Shown: piece after piece, positions 6,304 to 6,587 of the stretch | Numbering within the stretch: position 1 is the first letter of the stretch | Layout: every line of letters begins with the position of its first letter | NCBI GenBank assembly: GCA_947589205.1 | Contig: CANQCJ010000121.1 | Coordinates: forward strand, 1 to 6,587 | Direction of reading: 5' to 3' | Length of the DNA: 6,587 nucleotides | DNA from: an uncultured Ruminococcus sp. | GTDB lineage: Bacteria > Bacillota > Clostridia > Oscillospirales > Ruminococcaceae | Translations under genes and position numbers: made by a program | The notes under the pieces: generated by a model | What the model saw: only the letters and a program-made list of their open reading frames with translations | What the model was told of the DNA's origin: nothing | Databases searched by the model: none

Positions 6304-6398
6304 TTTAAATCGGCTTATCAAAAACAACGTCAGCGTAAGAGAATAACCAAAAAATTTCAAACAAACACCAGTGAACCCAAAATCAAAGCCGATTTAAA
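6304..6398. repeat. 13-bp inverted repeat enclosing a 69-base A-rich segment
   Basis: TTTAAATCGGCTT (6304-6316) and AAGCCGATTTAAA (6386-6398) are perfect reverse complements. The enclosed 69 bases are strongly A-rich and T-poor on the plus strand and contain no ORF. It could be a small noncoding RNA with a closing stem, or the ends of a tiny nonautonomous element. No target-site duplication was recognised next to the arms. Confidence 0.5.
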
Positions 6399-6464
6399 TT
6401 GTGCGAGAGAGCGACAGCGATTCGAGTACAAGAAGCAGCCCCCGAACGCACCCCCCAACTGTGA

Positions 6465-6478
6465 TTCTTGCGCAAGAA
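6465..6478. promoter_or_regulatory. 14-bp perfect palindrome upstream of the last gene
   Basis: TTCTTGCGCAAGAA (6465-6478) is a perfect palindrome without a spacer, 48 bases before the downstream ATG. Its position fits an operator for a dimeric regulator near the unseen promoter of the next gene. It could also be part of a repetitive element. Confidence 0.35.
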
Positions 6479-6526
6479 CCCCGCCAAGGATAAAAAAACG
6501 CGAACTAAAAAAAGAGGTGAAGATAT

Positions 6527-6587
6527 ATGGGATTTATGGGTATGTTTATTATATTCGTGATATTTGTACTCATAGTTTTCGCCATTA
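6527..6587 (+). CDS. Start of a small membrane protein, cut by the window edge
   Basis: ATG 6527 is preceded by AGAGGTGA (6513-6520), a good Shine-Dalgarno 6 bases away. The 20 visible residues, MGFMGMFIIFVIFVLIVFAI, are one continuous hydrophobic helix, so this is an integral membrane protein or one with an uncleaved signal anchor. The beginning recalls that of the gene at 5056 (MGFVGGLIAAFFFIIGLLIF) in both protein and ribosome-binding context, so the two may be diverged paralogues. No function can be given from this fragment. Confidence 0.7.
   Translation, partial: MGFMGMFIIFVIFVLIVFAI

Larger units (their letters stand above)
6112..6526. other. 415-bp noncoding stretch rich in hairpins and palindromes
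   Basis: No plausible gene is seen on either strand. In order it holds: a weak hairpin around 6143-6164; a terminator with a competing upstream arm (6169-6219); a GC-rich 8-bp hairpin (6228-6246); an isolated TATAAT (6277-6282) without a good -35; a 13-bp inverted repeat enclosing an A-rich loop (6304-6398); C-runs at 6439-6443 and 6451-6456; and a 14-bp perfect palindrome (6465-6478). No tRNA, rRNA or known riboswitch consensus was recognised. The promoter of the downstream gene should lie in the right half but is not obvious; TTGCGC (6468-6473) with TAAAAA (6491-6496) at a 17-base spacer is only a weak candidate. Confidence 0.6.

Noticed and set aside
6401..6440. tRNA-like TTCGAGT stretch near 6421
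   Set aside because: No acceptor, D or anticodon stems can be folded around it.
6112..6526. Known riboswitch, T-box or CRISPR array in the large intergenic region
   Set aside because: No conserved riboswitch core or T-box sequence was recognised, and there are no regularly spaced direct repeats.

Overview
The window looks like ordinary chromosome from a Gram-positive Clostridia-type bacterium, probably an Oscillospiraceae/Ruminococcus-like gut or rumen organism. This is inferred from the DUF1385–prmC gene pair, the frequent TTG/GTG starts with purine-rich Shine-Dalgarno sites, sigma-A-type promoters with extended -10 elements, intrinsic terminators, and a DUF5104-like lipoprotein/membrane family typical of Firmicutes. 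No species can be assigned from the sequence alone.

Left part (1-1365): the 3' end of a DUF1385 (YqhQ-like) membrane protein gene is translationally overlapped with prmC, the release-factor glutamine methyltransferase. In many Clostridia prfA follows prmC. Here prmC ends in an AT-rich spacer and a new promoter starts an unrelated gene.

Centre (1366-3557): a single-gene unit with its own near-consensus promoter encodes a cytosolic PAS-PAS-like-GGDEF-EAL protein. The GGDEF signature is destroyed (YSDFF), but every EAL catalytic residue is present with textbook spacing, so it should degrade cyclic di-GMP rather than make it. It ends at an intrinsic terminator that faces a second terminator from the opposite strand.

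Right-centre (3558-5055): a minus-strand ROK-family regulator has a clear winged helix and an intact Cys cluster, but it lacks the Glu and His of the ROK sugar/zinc motif. It is divergent from the next gene across a 178-bp intergenic region holding both promoters and some candidate operator-like repeats.

Right (5056-6587): a two-TM protein with a DUF5104-like extracytoplasmic domain and an unassigned C-terminal domain is followed by a strong terminator and a 415-bp noncoding stretch unusually rich in hairpins and palindromes. Then comes the start of another small membrane protein whose first residues (MGFMG) echo those of its neighbour (MGFVG).

Nothing here is clearly a new defence, mobile or metabolic system. 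The most interesting points are the degenerate-GGDEF/intact-EAL enzyme, the ROK protein with a lost sugar/zinc motif next to an uncharacterised membrane sensor-like gene, and the structured 3' intergenic region.
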